Positions 1 through 8,770 of a stretch of DNA of 64,000 nucleotides are shown piece after piece. The notes below the pieces were generated by a model, which worked only from the letters and a program-made list of their open reading frames with translations, searched no databases and had not been told where the DNA came from. The DNA comes from Bradyrhizobium ottawaense (GTDB taxonomy: Bacteria > Pseudomonadota > Alphaproteobacteria > Rhizobiales > Xanthobacteraceae). The translations under genes and the position numbers were made by a program. Location: NCBI RefSeq assembly GCF_002278135.3, contig NZ_CP029425.2, forward strand, positions 7,354,001 to 7,418,000. Direction: 5' to 3'. Every line of letters starts with the position of its first letter. Position 1 is the first letter of the stretch.

Positions 1-1
1 C

Positions 2-1060
2 GTCGCGACCGCTTCGACCGCGAAGTTATCTCCGTCTACGATTTTGCCGGCGAGCACGACCAGCCTGTCCAGCAACTATCACATTGGGAAAATTGGTCTG
101 AACTACCACTTTGGTGCGGACCCAGAAGCCGCACCAAAGTCCGATTCGCCGCTGCATGCGAGATCAGCCGGCAGCGTACCACCCATTCCCTACACGTCCG
201 GTTGGTCGTTCGAAGGGGGCTCGCGGCTCTGGCTGAGCCGGGGAAGATTCCAGTGGGATCAAAGCGCAGTCCCGTATGGCTGGCCTGAAGACCCCAGCAT
301 ACTGATTTCCAGGCTCACTTATCATGCACTGGACGGACTTTCGGGGGAGGTATTCGGCCGTGTCGACAGTCCCTGGGGAGTGTTCTTGAAGAGTAGCCTT
401 GGTATCGGGTTCTTCAACAAAGGGAAATCGAACGATGAAGATTGGCTGCCCCACGAGGGATACCCCTACCTAAATACTCGTTCAGGTGAGTCAAACGGGC
501 GATTTGCATATTACACGGCCGACGCCGGTTACGATGTCCTGCGCAGTACGAACTACAAGATCGGCGGATTTATAGGCTGGGCCTATTACAGCCAGAGCTC
601 AGACTCGAGGGGTTGCGTTCCGCTCACAAATCCGCAGGACTTTTGTCGTATCAAGCCGAGCGACGATAGGATCGTTGGCAGCCAAGATACTCAATGGAAT
701 GCGCCTCGAATCGGCTTGAGCGCCGAAACTATGCTGACCGAGCGCTGGCGCCTGAATGCGGACATCGCTTACCTGCCCTGGACCGACTTCAAGGGCCGCG
801 ATAATCATCTCTTGCGCAAAAAGACCACCTTTAGTGAGCAACACGGCAATGGTGGCGGCGGCGTCCAGGTTGAAGGCCTTCTGTCCTACTTTGTCACCAA
901 CAATATCAGCCTAGGCGTTGGAGGCCGCTATTGGGCCATGTGGACGAAAAAGGAAGCGGACTCCGCGGACTGCGGAAACGGCTGCGGCTCGCTAGGATTT
1001 GCGAACTACAGCATGGAACGGTGGGGTACGTTCTTCCAGGCGTCTTACAAGCTCAACTAA
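2..1060 (+). CDS. Omptin-like outer-membrane beta-barrel protein, 5' end outside window
   Basis: The frame is open to the left edge, so the gene starts outside the window; a TTG at 44 is only an internal codon. The first visible residues end in GKIGLNYHFG, the typical closing strand of rhizobial Omp25/Opa-like barrels. A second barrel of about 280 residues follows and resembles omptin proteases. Counting from the TTG, the motif NDEDW (residues 130-134) aligns with the omptin Asp83/Asp85 pair, and RDNH (252-255) aligns with the Asp210/His212 pair, so all four catalytic positions appear present. The C-terminus SYKLN ends in an aromatic/aliphatic strand as outer-membrane barrels do. Inference: an outer-membrane protein, possibly a surface endopeptidase. 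The alternative is a non-proteolytic barrel of the same fold. Confidence 0.6.
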   Translation, partial: VATASTAKLSPSTILPASTTSLSSNYHIGKIGLNYHFGADPEAAPKSDSPLHARSAGSVPPIPYTSGWSFEGGSRLWLSRGRFQWDQSAVPYGWPEDPSILISRLTYHALDGLSGEVFGRVDSPWGVFLKSSLGIGFFNKGKSNDEDWLPHEGYPYLNTRSGESNGRFAYYTADAGYDVLRSTNYKIGGFIGWAYYSQSSDSRGCVPLTNPQDFCRIKPSDDRIVGSQDTQWNAPRIGLSAETMLTERWRLNADIAYLPWTDFKGRDNHLLRKKTTFSEQHGNGGGGVQVEGLLSYFVTNNISLGVGGRYWAMWTKKEADSADCGNGCGSLGFANYSMERWGTFFQASYKLN

Positions 1061-2014
1061 GGGCTTCACTGTTACGAGGCTCCAAACTGCAGATGCTTAG
1101 GGGCCGTTCTGAAGTTCGCTGATGGCCCCAGTCCTCGGCGCCCATTCGCCGCCGAGGACTATGTCGCGATCACGCCTGTACACCGGCTTGCTTCGATTGC
1201 AAACCGCCCGCATGGACAAGGCGAGCGCAACTCCGCTCGCGAACCGGAGCTCGTTTCTGGTGATAAGAGCTCGATCCGTTGACCCGGAATTCGCTCCAAA
1301 GCCGATTCCGCGCACCATTGCGAAGGCGCCGACCGACCGGGAAGCCGCGGCCGTTGTCTCATCGCGCGGCGGCCGGAGGCGGGCGCAAAGTGCCTGGCGA
1401 AAGATCAACGGCTTATTCACCGAGGGGAGAGTTGAACGGCTGGCGGTCTGCAACGGACGAGCCGCTCACAGAGGAATTCAAGCCGTGGGTACACAGCGTC
1501 GGTGAGGTTCTGCGCGAGGATCCATCCAGCGCAACGACTCGGGCAGTATTGCTTGGCGAGCTACCCGCCCTTGCATCGCCACGCGAACTCACGCGGGTCA
1601 TTTCCTTTCATGTAACAGCAGAAGATCACCAGATGGAATGCGAGCCGCGCGTCCTTGCCCCCGATCACCAGACGTGACCAAGGATTCCAGACCGTCCTGA
1701 TTCCTACACTCCCCGCTATGGCCCGGTCGTCTGCCCCTGCTGGGACCTTCATGAGCAGCATCATCCGACATCAAATTCAGCTTACTGATCGTGTGAAGGG
1801 CGAGCGCAAGTTCAGTTTTTGCAATCTGCTCATCGTATTTGCCTGCACTTTGGTGCCACCCCCACGGGCAGATCCTCGGCGCTAGAAGTGAATGCGGCCC
1901 AATTGGCTGGGGGAGACTAAAGGCAATCGGCATTCGGCCACTTTTCCTCGCCAGCCAAACACGTAACCGGCGGCAGGGCGCCGAGCCCGTATGGAAGGCG
2001 CGCCCCCACGATTC

Positions 2015-2326
2015 CTAAATTCCGCAGCGGGATCTCTCCTGGGCAATCCTGACCGCGGCGAGCCCCAACATCACGTCGCCGGTGAACCCGAAATGGAGAC
2101 GATAGAGCCACCAGATTGCGCAGCACCGGTCAAGATCGGACAAGGCTAGCCCGCGCCTAATTGCTGCGAGCATCCGCGCCATGGGCTTCATTCCGTGGAT
2201 CATGTGGAAGCCTCGGCGTCTCGGGGCCGGCGCTCGCCATTCAATGACTTTCCGGGCGGTGGCGGCTCGCTGTCCGGCGCGTGCACCTGCAATAGATTGG
2301 GAGCTGAGATTGATGTTCGCCATGAC
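2015..2326 (-). CDS. Hypothetical protein, 103 aa, weak candidate
   Basis: The frame starts MANINLSSQS after a GGAA-type ribosome site. It is basic in the first half and has a hydrophobic segment (CCAIWWLYRLHFGFTG) near residues 70-85. I recognise no family. It lies alone in a degenerate region, so it may be non-functional. Confidence 0.2.
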   Translation of the reverse strand, partial: VMANINLSSQSIAGARAGQRAATARKVIEWRAPAPRRRGFHMIHGMKPMARMLAAIRRGLALSDLDRCCAIWWLYRLHFGFTGDVMLGLAAVRIAQERSRCGI

Positions 2327-2787
2327 GTTCTTTTCCGGTTTTTGAGGCTGGTTGCACACGCCTATGTGCATGCGATCTTGCGTGACTCTACGGTGGAGCT
2401 ACTGCTTGCAGAACGCCCAGATTTGGTAGTGTTAAATTGACACGATTTCCTCGACAAATACGCTCACGCAATCCCACTGCTACGCAAAGCGACTGCGCCA
2501 CTTGCGACGGTCCTTGCGGCTAGGCGATCTTTGCTGCCACCTCCTTGAGAATACCTTCGCGTCCGCCAAGACAATCCAGCCTCGCACTTGCAGGGCCTCC
2601 GCCGTTTCCAAGCAAGTGCTCAACGGGCACCGGTTTCTGCCCAATTTGCCGAACCCAGCCGACATCGAGCGCTGGCTTGCGGCCGAGCCCCGTTTGCCCT
2701 GGTAATTCTCGGTCACCTCGCGAAGCACCGCCCCGAGCAGTTCGGCCGCGGCACACCGTCGTGCAGCGCTCACGGGGATCCCTCAGA

Positions 2788-2975
2788 CGCAAAGCAGCCG
2801 AGAAGACGATCATCCCGCGCACGGCTAACAGTGCGGCGCTGGCCGGTGATCCCGGGACCGGGGCGCGGCGGCGTGCCTTGGGCACTCCGCGACGCACCCC
2901 GGTTCTTCCGATCCCGCGCGCAATGGTGCAACCTCGGACTGGCCCACAGCCGGAGCTGTATCGGTCAAGCGCCAG
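2788..2975 (+). repeat. Diverged duplicated segment, copy A
   Basis: This segment begins with AGACGCAAAGCAGCC and shares long blocks with 4318-4500, for example CGATCATCCCGCGCACGGCTAA and CAGCCGGAGCT. The two copies differ by substitutions and small gaps. I could not assign it to a known insertion sequence or gene. Confidence 0.6.
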
Positions 2976-3216
2976 CAACATCCTCGAGTGAAGCAACACG
3001 GCGACAATATTGCCGGCCGGATGACAGGTCGGCACCACGCAGACGAATGGCCAGGATGACCGTGCATCTCGAGCGCTGCCAGCGGGCCCGATGATGCGTA
3101 CCCGCTGGCGGCTCGAACAATCCACTGCTAAGCGATGAACCGTCTATCCAGGTAAGGACAACCAAAGTGACCGCACGACTCAGACCCAGCGCGATCGGCT
3201 CACCGTCAAGTTGGTC

Positions 3217-3792
3217 TCATACCCGCGTAAGCTTAACGAATCCTCCTTCGGCTAGTTCGGCTTTGTAGGCCCGTCCGTTAAGATGGATGGTCGTGGGGCT
3301 ATTGGCGGTCGGCATGAAACCTTCTTCGCGCAGCTTGTCTATGAGGGCAGGTGTGGCCCATTGCTGTGGTAGCGGCCTTCCATAGCGTCGGTTCTCCGCG
3401 AAGAAGGCTCCGAAGTCCGGTACCCCCGCCCGGCCGGCCCCAAGCACTTGGTCTTCCGCAGGGTTATGAACAAGAAGAACGCGATTACACTCATCCAAAC
3501 CGGCCGTGTAGCGGTGACCCTGGATTTCATAGGTCATTGTCGGCTGGTCCGAGTCCGGCAAGAGACCCCGGTGGAACAGCCTATCGACCATCGAGTCAGG
3601 GGCGATTTGCGAACCGTGTGAAAATCTCTGGGGAGCGGCGAAGGAGACATCTACCGCTTCCTCAGGTGCGGCAGACGATGATGGTCCAGCTTCATTCATG
3701 ATCTCGCTGAACAAATCATGATCTTCCTGTGTCCAGACGTGCGCTGTCGGTGATTCTGGTGAACGGGCATTATCGATCGGGCTTGGAGCCAT
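3217..3792 (-). CDS. Candidate type III effector with two GLLP-type modules (191 aa)
   Basis: The start is set at 3792 because an AAGGAGGG ribosome site sits just before this ATG; the longer open frame would run over the tts box. The protein is soluble, with an acidic, Ser/Pro-rich N-terminus. It then carries two copies of a module of about 65 residues. Module 1 (about 47-112) has FSHGSQIAP, GLLPDSDQP and GHRYTAGLDECNRVLLVH; module 2 (about 132-191) has GFMPTANSP and GRAYKAEL. The same module occurs three times at the C-terminus of the 771-aa effector at 33148-35463. A tts box lies about 120 bp upstream on the same strand, so TtsI-dependent expression and T3SS export are likely. No catalytic motif is recognisable. 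Confidence 0.7.
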   Translation of the reverse strand: MAPSPIDNARSPESPTAHVWTQEDHDLFSEIMNEAGPSSSAAPEEAVDVSFAAPQRFSHGSQIAPDSMVDRLFHRGLLPDSDQPTMTYEIQGHRYTAGLDECNRVLLVHNPAEDQVLGAGRAGVPDFGAFFAENRRYGRPLPQQWATPALIDKLREEGFMPTANSPTTIHLNGRAYKAELAEGGFVKLTRV

Positions 3793-3910
3793 AAAGCCCT
3801 CCTTTTTGTTAAGAGACCAAAGGCCTCTAGAATATCTCCCAGAGGGAATGAGCTGAAGTTCGTCACGAATTCCGGCATGGGCAGCTTCGTCATCAAGAGG
3901 CCAAGTTCGA

Positions 3911-3942
3911 GTGTTAGAGAGGCTGGCTTTCGAGAAGCTGAC
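3911..3942 (-). promoter_or_regulatory. tts box
   Basis: On the minus strand it reads GTCAGCTTCTCGAAAGCC, then a spacer ending in CTAACA. This matches the rhizobial tts-box pattern (GTCAGCTTNTCGAAAGCT, then a CNTA-like end) almost perfectly. It lies upstream of the effector starting at 3792. Confidence 0.85.
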
Positions 3943-5284
3943 AAAGGTCGAAGAAGAAAGACAAACTCGCGGCTGCATCTACCACGTCTGATGCGATCAT
4001 CTCCGATCCTGAACTCATTCCACCTCAACTCGCGGTCGGCGCGCAGCTCTGCGTCCTGCATCGTTTCATCTGACGGAAAGCTCGTTAGGAGGTCAGGCGA
4101 CGCTGACCGTAGCCAGCCCCAGTCCCATACCGAACATGTGCATTTCGATCTCTGTCCGCGACCAGTTGTTCTGGCCTGCACTTGAGCCTATGCTTGGTCC
4201 GATAAGCAGAATGACCGCGATAGCCGGGCCAACGCGAGAACAGACGAGAGCGCGATCTGAGAGTCCGGCAAGAGCGGAGCGATCTGTTCACCTGATTAAA
4301 TGAAGAAAGAAATCGCTCAGACGCAAAGCAGCCCAGACGATCATCCCGCGCACGGCTAAAGGTGCGGCGCTGGCCGATGATCTCGGGACTGCGGCTGCCG
4401 CTGCGTTTAATGCGCACTCCGCGATGTCCCCAGTGCGTCCGATCCTGCGCGCCATGATGCAACGTCGGACAGGCCGTCAGCCGGAGCTACATCGGCCAAG
4501 CTGAGATTTTCATCGTCAGATGAGGCAATACGATCCGCCAACTTTATCCGGCTGCTATTGATGCTACGCGTCATGCAGATGGCGCTCGCGCCTTGTTGTT
4601 GGAAAAGAGGATTCACTCGTGTCCTGATTAAGACAAATCGTTGTAATTGTTGGCGAAGCCGCCGCTGAAATGGCCGTCTTCCTCTAAGCGTCCGCTGGCG
4701 AAGAAGCGTAGCCGTTTCTTGCTTGCCCGCCCGGGCACACAAACGCTAGCTTCTGCGTGTGGCGCTATCGATTAGCCTTAGCAGCTCTCCACATGGTTGA
4801 CCAAGATGGGCGACTCTGAAGCTCGCGCTCACCTAACGACTTGAGATCGGCATTCGTCGGTGTTGCGGCCGAACAGCTGGGCCTTCTCACGTCCTGGACG
4901 ACGCGCTCGCTCGGGCGATAGCCAAGATGCAAGCGAGCGGCGCGGAACGCATGACGGCCTCGGTCCTGATGGTCGCCAGACCCAAGCGGCTCGGGGGAAA
5001 GCGGTTTGCCCGTCCGCTGGCGATCCGGCCGCGACGGAAAGTGGAGCACTGGTGAATGGTGATCTTGCTCGCGCGCAAGAGACCGCCTCGGGCGCGTTGA
5101 TTGGCAGCATCGTCTAGGCGATGACGCAGCCCCGACTGGCTGTTTAAGGAGCGGACGCAACGCGTGACGCTGAGGTGGCTCGCGTCCTCGTCGATCATGT
5201 TCGGCGCCAGCCAGTCTTGTCGCAAACCCGCCACAGCAACGTAATGTCTGCGGCGCCCGACAACTGCACCAGGTTCTCATATTT
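3943..5284. other. No confident gene
   Basis: Both strands show only short conflicting frames with no family match. The stretch contains copy B of the diverged duplication (4318-4500) and ends at the IS66 insertion site. It is probably decayed sequence. Confidence 0.5.
4318..4500 (+). repeat. Diverged duplicated segment, copy B
   Basis: Same orientation and same order of conserved blocks as 2788-2975, but shortened by small deletions. Origin unknown. Confidence 0.6.
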
Positions 5285-5292
5285 CTCTTACC
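5285..5292 (+). repeat. IS66 target-site duplication, left
   Basis: CTCTTACC immediately precedes the IS end GTAAGCG. The identical 8 bp follow the right end at 6877-6884. Eight base pairs is the usual duplication length for IS66. Confidence 0.85.
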
Positions 5293-5404
5293 GTAAGCGA
5301 CGTTCGCGTCCCACTCGCAAAGGTTTGGCGTGGGGATTGCAGTCTGTTGATCAACGTGTTTGCAAATCGCTGGCGGGGGGTATGGAGGCGACAACGACGG
5401 AGAA

Positions 5405-6063
5405 TTACGAGGTGCGGCCGAACGACCAGGGCAGGAGCTCGTCGATCCGGGACTGCGGGTGACCGGTTGCGATCGCTTTGAGCGTCGCTTTCATCCAGAC
5501 GTAGGGCTCCACGCTGTTGATTTTGCAGGTGGCGATGAGCGAAGCTATGCGCGCCCATGAACGACCACCTTCGTCGTGACCAGCAAATAAACTATTTTTA
5601 CGCGTCAGAGTCAGCGGCCTGATTTGATTTTCGACGGGATTGGTGTCCATCTCAACGCAACCATCGTCGAGAAACAAGGTGAGGCCATCCCAATGGTTCA
5701 GGAGATAGGCGATCGCCTTGCCCATCTCGCTGCCCGGCGACAGGCGAGCGGCTTGCTCGCGCAGAAACCTCTCGAGTTCAGCGACGAGCGGCCGTGATCG
5801 CTCGTTACGGGTCGTTTGCCGAGCCGGGGCGTCGGCGCCACGGATCTCCTTCTCGATCGCATAGAGTGCGGCGATGCGCGCGAGAACGGCTTCGGCGATG
5901 GGTGAGCCGGCTTTCGGAGTCGCTGCGATGATCTTGCGCCTTGAGTGGGACCAACATGCGGCCAGCCGCAGCGGCACGCCGCCTTTGCGCTTGGGCCGTG
6001 CGAGCCGATGATAGCCCTGGTATCCGTCGACCTGAAGGATGCCGTCGAAGCCCTCGAGGATGC
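5405..6063 (-). pseudogene. tnpC: IS66 transposase TnpC, C-terminal fragment
   Basis: The fragment reads ERILEGFDGILQVDGYQGYH and continues to an in-frame end FGRTS. It keeps the hallmarks of the IS66 transposase C-terminus: CWSHSRRK, DTNPVENQIRP and the final segment with KINSVEPYVWM. The N-terminal zinc-finger and the first catalytic region are absent. The frame is fused directly to truncated tnpB, which shows a clean internal deletion rather than gradual decay. Confidence 0.8.
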
Positions 6064-6384
6064 GCTCAGCAGCTTCCAGTTCAGCCCTTCAAACAGCGCT
6101 TCGAACTGCACGCGCGTCAGATGCATGACGCCGTCGCTGATCTGCGGCCACTCGAAACGACCATCGCGGCCAAGGCGCTTGTAGACCAAAACGAGGCCCG
6201 TGCCGTCCCATAGCAAAATCTTCAGCCGGTCGGCGCGCTTCGAACGAAAAACCACGATCAGGCCCGAATGCGGATCGAGCCCAAGCGTGTTTTGCACAAG
6301 ACCGGCCAGCGCGTCGTGCCCGCACCGGAAGTCAACAGGACGCACAGCAAGCACAATCCGCAGTCCCTGCGCCGGAATGATCAT
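6064..6384 (-). pseudogene. tnpB: IS66 accessory protein TnpB, 3'-truncated
   Basis: It starts MIIPAQGLRIVLAVRPVDFR and contains GLDPHSGLIVVFRSKRADRLK, both diagnostic of IS66 TnpB. It ends in FEALFEGLNWK, just before the deletion junction. The start ATG overlaps the tnpA stop, as usual in IS66. Confidence 0.75.
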
Positions 6385-6778
6385 GCGCCGCGCTCGATCG
6401 CAGTCACGATCTCCGCGATCCGCACCGCCGACACGTCCGCATCCAGGCGGACCGAAACCTTGCCAATCGTAATCTCGACGGGCCCTCGCTCTTGCCTGAC
6501 GCCACTGGATCGCTCAGCTCGATCGACACGAAATCCGCCGCGTCGTCCGTGACCAATGCGAGCCGGCCAGCACGCGCCAATCTGCGCCACGTCGTCAACT
6601 GCTGGGCCTTCACACCATAACGCCGTGCGACATCACATACCCGGGCGTCGGGCTTCATGCTCTCGAAAACAGCGCGCCCCTTGATCTCCGCAGACCATAA
6701 CCGGCATCCAGAACGCGTCCGGCGCGTAAGCTTCCCCACAAAGCCATCAGCTTCGGCTTCCTCCCCCGATTGTTCCAT
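6381..6778 (-). pseudogene. tnpA: IS66 TnpA (helix-turn-helix), frameshifted
   Basis: The first part (ARVCDVARRYGVKAQQLTTWRR) is a typical IS66 OrfA helix-turn-helix. Near 6490 the reading frame shifts, and the normal ending (VEITIGKVSVRLDADVSAVR) lies in another frame. The gene is therefore broken unless the shift is programmed. Confidence 0.65.
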
Positions 6779-6876
6779 CGCCTTCAGTCTCCTCTCGGCT
6801 CTCTGACAAGCCAAGGATCGCAGAGCGAAAGCCGAAGCGAAACCAGTCAATCAAATGGGAGAAAAGCTCCGCTTAC

Positions 6877-6884
6877 CTCTTACC
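6877..6884 (+). repeat. IS66 target-site duplication, right
   Basis: CTCTTACC, identical to 5285-5292. Confidence 0.85.
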
Positions 6885-6930
6885 GGCCAGGCCTGGGATC
6901 AGACCAGAAGTCAAATCGGCCCAGAAAGGC

Positions 6931-6946
6931 AGGCATTCTTATTGCA
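6931..6946 (+). promoter_or_regulatory. Possible sigma-54 (-24/-12) promoter before the MFS gene
   Basis: AGGCATT-CTTA-TTGCA fits the GG/GC spacing of sigma-54 promoters, with a mismatch at the first T. No TGT-N10-ACA NifA site was found nearby. The IS66 copy lies about 50 bp upstream and may have separated the promoter from its activator sites. Confidence 0.35.
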
Positions 6947-6963
6947 GACGTTACCGTGAGGTT

Positions 6964-6987
6964 TGTAGCGACGCGCTTCAGGCTACA
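6964..6987 (+). promoter_or_regulatory. Inverted repeat upstream of the MFS gene
   Basis: TGTAGC-N12-GCTACA is a perfect 6-bp dyad about 120 bp before the MFS start. It may be an operator; no regulator gene is adjacent. Confidence 0.3.
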
Positions 6988-7104
6988 TGTGGACAGGCGC
7001 AATGGCCGTGAAGGACGAGTTCGGGCAAGCGGACTGCAACTTTGCGCGACCGGTGTCTGGTGGAAATGTTCGGGCCAGGGTTCGCGCTCCAGATCAGGTT
7101 GAGG

Positions 7105-8451
7105 ATGGCGAGGCAATTAACTCGAGAGAGGCTGGAGCCGGTCCCCAGTCCGGCAGACGAAGGCTTAACGCGCCGGGCGGTGTTGGGCGCCACCATCGGC
7201 AATATGCTCGAATTCTACGACTTCGGCACCTATAGCTTTTTCGCAATACAGATCGGTCAGGCGTTCTTCCCGGCAACCGACCAGTTCGCCAGCCTCATGC
7301 TGTCACTCGGAACCTTCGGCGCGGGTTTTGTGACCAGGCCAATCGGGTCCATCGTGCTCGGCTCCTATTCGGATCGGGTTGGCCGCCGGCCTGCCATGAC
7401 CGCCAGCTTTGCTATGATGAGCGTCGCGGTCCTATTATTGGCCATTACGCCATCGTACGAGACAATAGGATTTGCCGCTCCGTTGCTAGCCATCTTCGCA
7501 CGCTTGCTGCAGGGCTTTGCTCTCGGAGGCGAAGTCGGTCCAACGACAGCCTACTTGATGGAAGCGGCACCAGCCAAAGCCCGCGGTCTTGCTGTCTCCT
7601 TTCAGCCCGCGAGCCAACAGGTCGCTGCGACGGCTGGAGCGTTGGTTGGAGAAATACTCTCGCTCACCATGACAAGTGAGGCGCTCAATGCATACGGATG
7701 GCGGATCGCGCTGTTGCTCGGCGCCGTTACTTTGCCGTTCGGACTTTGGCTGCGGAGCGTCCTACCCGAAACGTTTCTCCGCCCGGAGGCGCCGGTTCTG
7801 GTCACCCGGCCTGTAAGGCGATCGCCCGCCGCTCGCCGCATCATGAGCTTGGGATTCGTCATCTTGGCCAGCTGCACGATCACTACTTACGTTACGGGAT
7901 ATATGACCACCTACGCCTTGAACACCCTCCACGTATCCGCGCCTCTCGCCTTCGGCGCCACGCTCATCAGCAATATGGCAGGCATTGCTGCGGCGCTGTT
8001 GGGCGGCCTGCTCGCCGACCGCGCAGGCCGCCGGCGCATCATGATATGGCCGCAGGCAGCTGCGTTGCTGATGATCTATCCGGTATTCTTGTGGATTGCA
8101 GAGAGCCGCAGCGCCTTCGCACTTTTAGGAGGCCTCGGCACGCTCACCCTTATCGGAACGGTTCCGTATAGCGCCTTCTACGTAAGCATGGCCGAGAGTT
8201 TGCCCAGGAACATTCGTGGTGGCGCCTTCGGGACGACTTACGCTTTTGCCATAGGCATTTTCGGAGGCACAGCTCAACTGGTCGTCACATGGCTGATCTA
8301 CTTGACCGGGAGCGCACTCGCGCCCGCCTGGTACATGCTTTTCGCGAGCGCGGCCGGGCTCTTTGCCATGGTGATGATGCCGGAGACGGCGCCACTCAAT
8401 TTCGAGCGAAACCATAGACGAACATCTGTAACGGCACGATCGCCGCCCTAG
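7105..8451 (+). CDS. MFS transporter, metabolite:H+ symporter (MHS) type, 448 aa
   Basis: An inner-membrane secondary transporter with about 12 membrane segments. After TRRAVLGATIGNMLEFYDFG comes the segment expected for the MHS group (citrate, shikimate, proline/betaine porters). The loop 2-3 signature DRVGRRPA is present, and the second-half copy is DRAGRRRI. LLQGFALGGEVGPTTAYLMEAAP is also typical of this group. The ATG at 7105 follows an AGGTTGAGG stretch; earlier TTG/ATG starts (7042, 7066) would add a non-hydrophobic tail. The substrate cannot be read from the sequence; an organic acid is most likely. A sigma-54-like site lies upstream. Confidence 0.85.
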   Translation: MARQLTRERLEPVPSPADEGLTRRAVLGATIGNMLEFYDFGTYSFFAIQIGQAFFPATDQFASLMLSLGTFGAGFVTRPIGSIVLGSYSDRVGRRPAMTASFAMMSVAVLLLAITPSYETIGFAAPLLAIFARLLQGFALGGEVGPTTAYLMEAAPAKARGLAVSFQPASQQVAATAGALVGEILSLTMTSEALNAYGWRIALLLGAVTLPFGLWLRSVLPETFLRPEAPVLVTRPVRRSPAARRIMSLGFVILASCTITTYVTGYMTTYALNTLHVSAPLAFGATLISNMAGIAAALLGGLLADRAGRRRIMIWPQAAALLMIYPVFLWIAESRSAFALLGGLGTLTLIGTVPYSAFYVSMAESLPRNIRGGAFGTTYAFAIGIFGGTAQLVVTWLIYLTGSALAPAWYMLFASAAGLFAMVMMPETAPLNFERNHRRTSVTARSPP

Positions 8452-8770
8452 TAGCTTAGCCGAACAGGTAAGGATGACATCTGTGACGTCCGAAATGCGA
8501 ACATCGAGCAGGAGCACGGTATGGGGCTAGCCCGAACAGCAATCTATCCTGAAAACTGGCGCAGCTTGACATCGTGAAGGAGTTCCGGCCGTAACGGCAG
8601 CGTCGCGGTCTGAAACGGCTTTCTCCGTTTACCCAACGTTCGCCGATGCTGCAGTTGAGCGATCGGGCTGCCGTCACCCGCCGGCTGGAGTGAGCAATGA
8701 CTCTGATCATCTTTAGAGAACAAGAAGGCGCGGCTCGCACCATCCGCCAGCGTAAACGAACGGCATAAGG
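8452..8770. other. No gene seen
   Basis: Short spacer between the MFS gene and the left end of the IS5-family element; no convincing frame or motif. Confidence 0.5.

Larger units (their letters stand above)
1061..3216. other. Gene-poor, degenerate stretch
   Basis: Short overlapping open frames occur on both strands, but none has convincing family similarity together with a ribosome site. It contains one weak minus-strand candidate (2015-2326) and one copy of a diverged duplication (2788-2975). I see no promoter motif of the nod, nif or tts type here. Confidence 0.5.
5293..6876 (-). mobile_element. IS66-family element, internally deleted
   Basis: The ends are GTAAGCG at 5293 and its inverse CGCTTAC ending at 6876, flanked by perfect 8-bp repeats CTCTTACC. 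Genes run on the minus strand in the order tnpA, tnpB, tnpC. The element is about 1.58 kb, roughly 1 kb shorter than a complete IS66, because the end of tnpB and the N-terminal part of tnpC are missing. It is non-autonomous. Mobilisation by a complete IS66 elsewhere is possible, since both ends are intact. Confidence 0.85.

Noticed and set aside
4765..5160. Possible decayed enzyme gene on the minus strand
   Set aside because: No conserved motif could be fixed in any frame, so no family is named.
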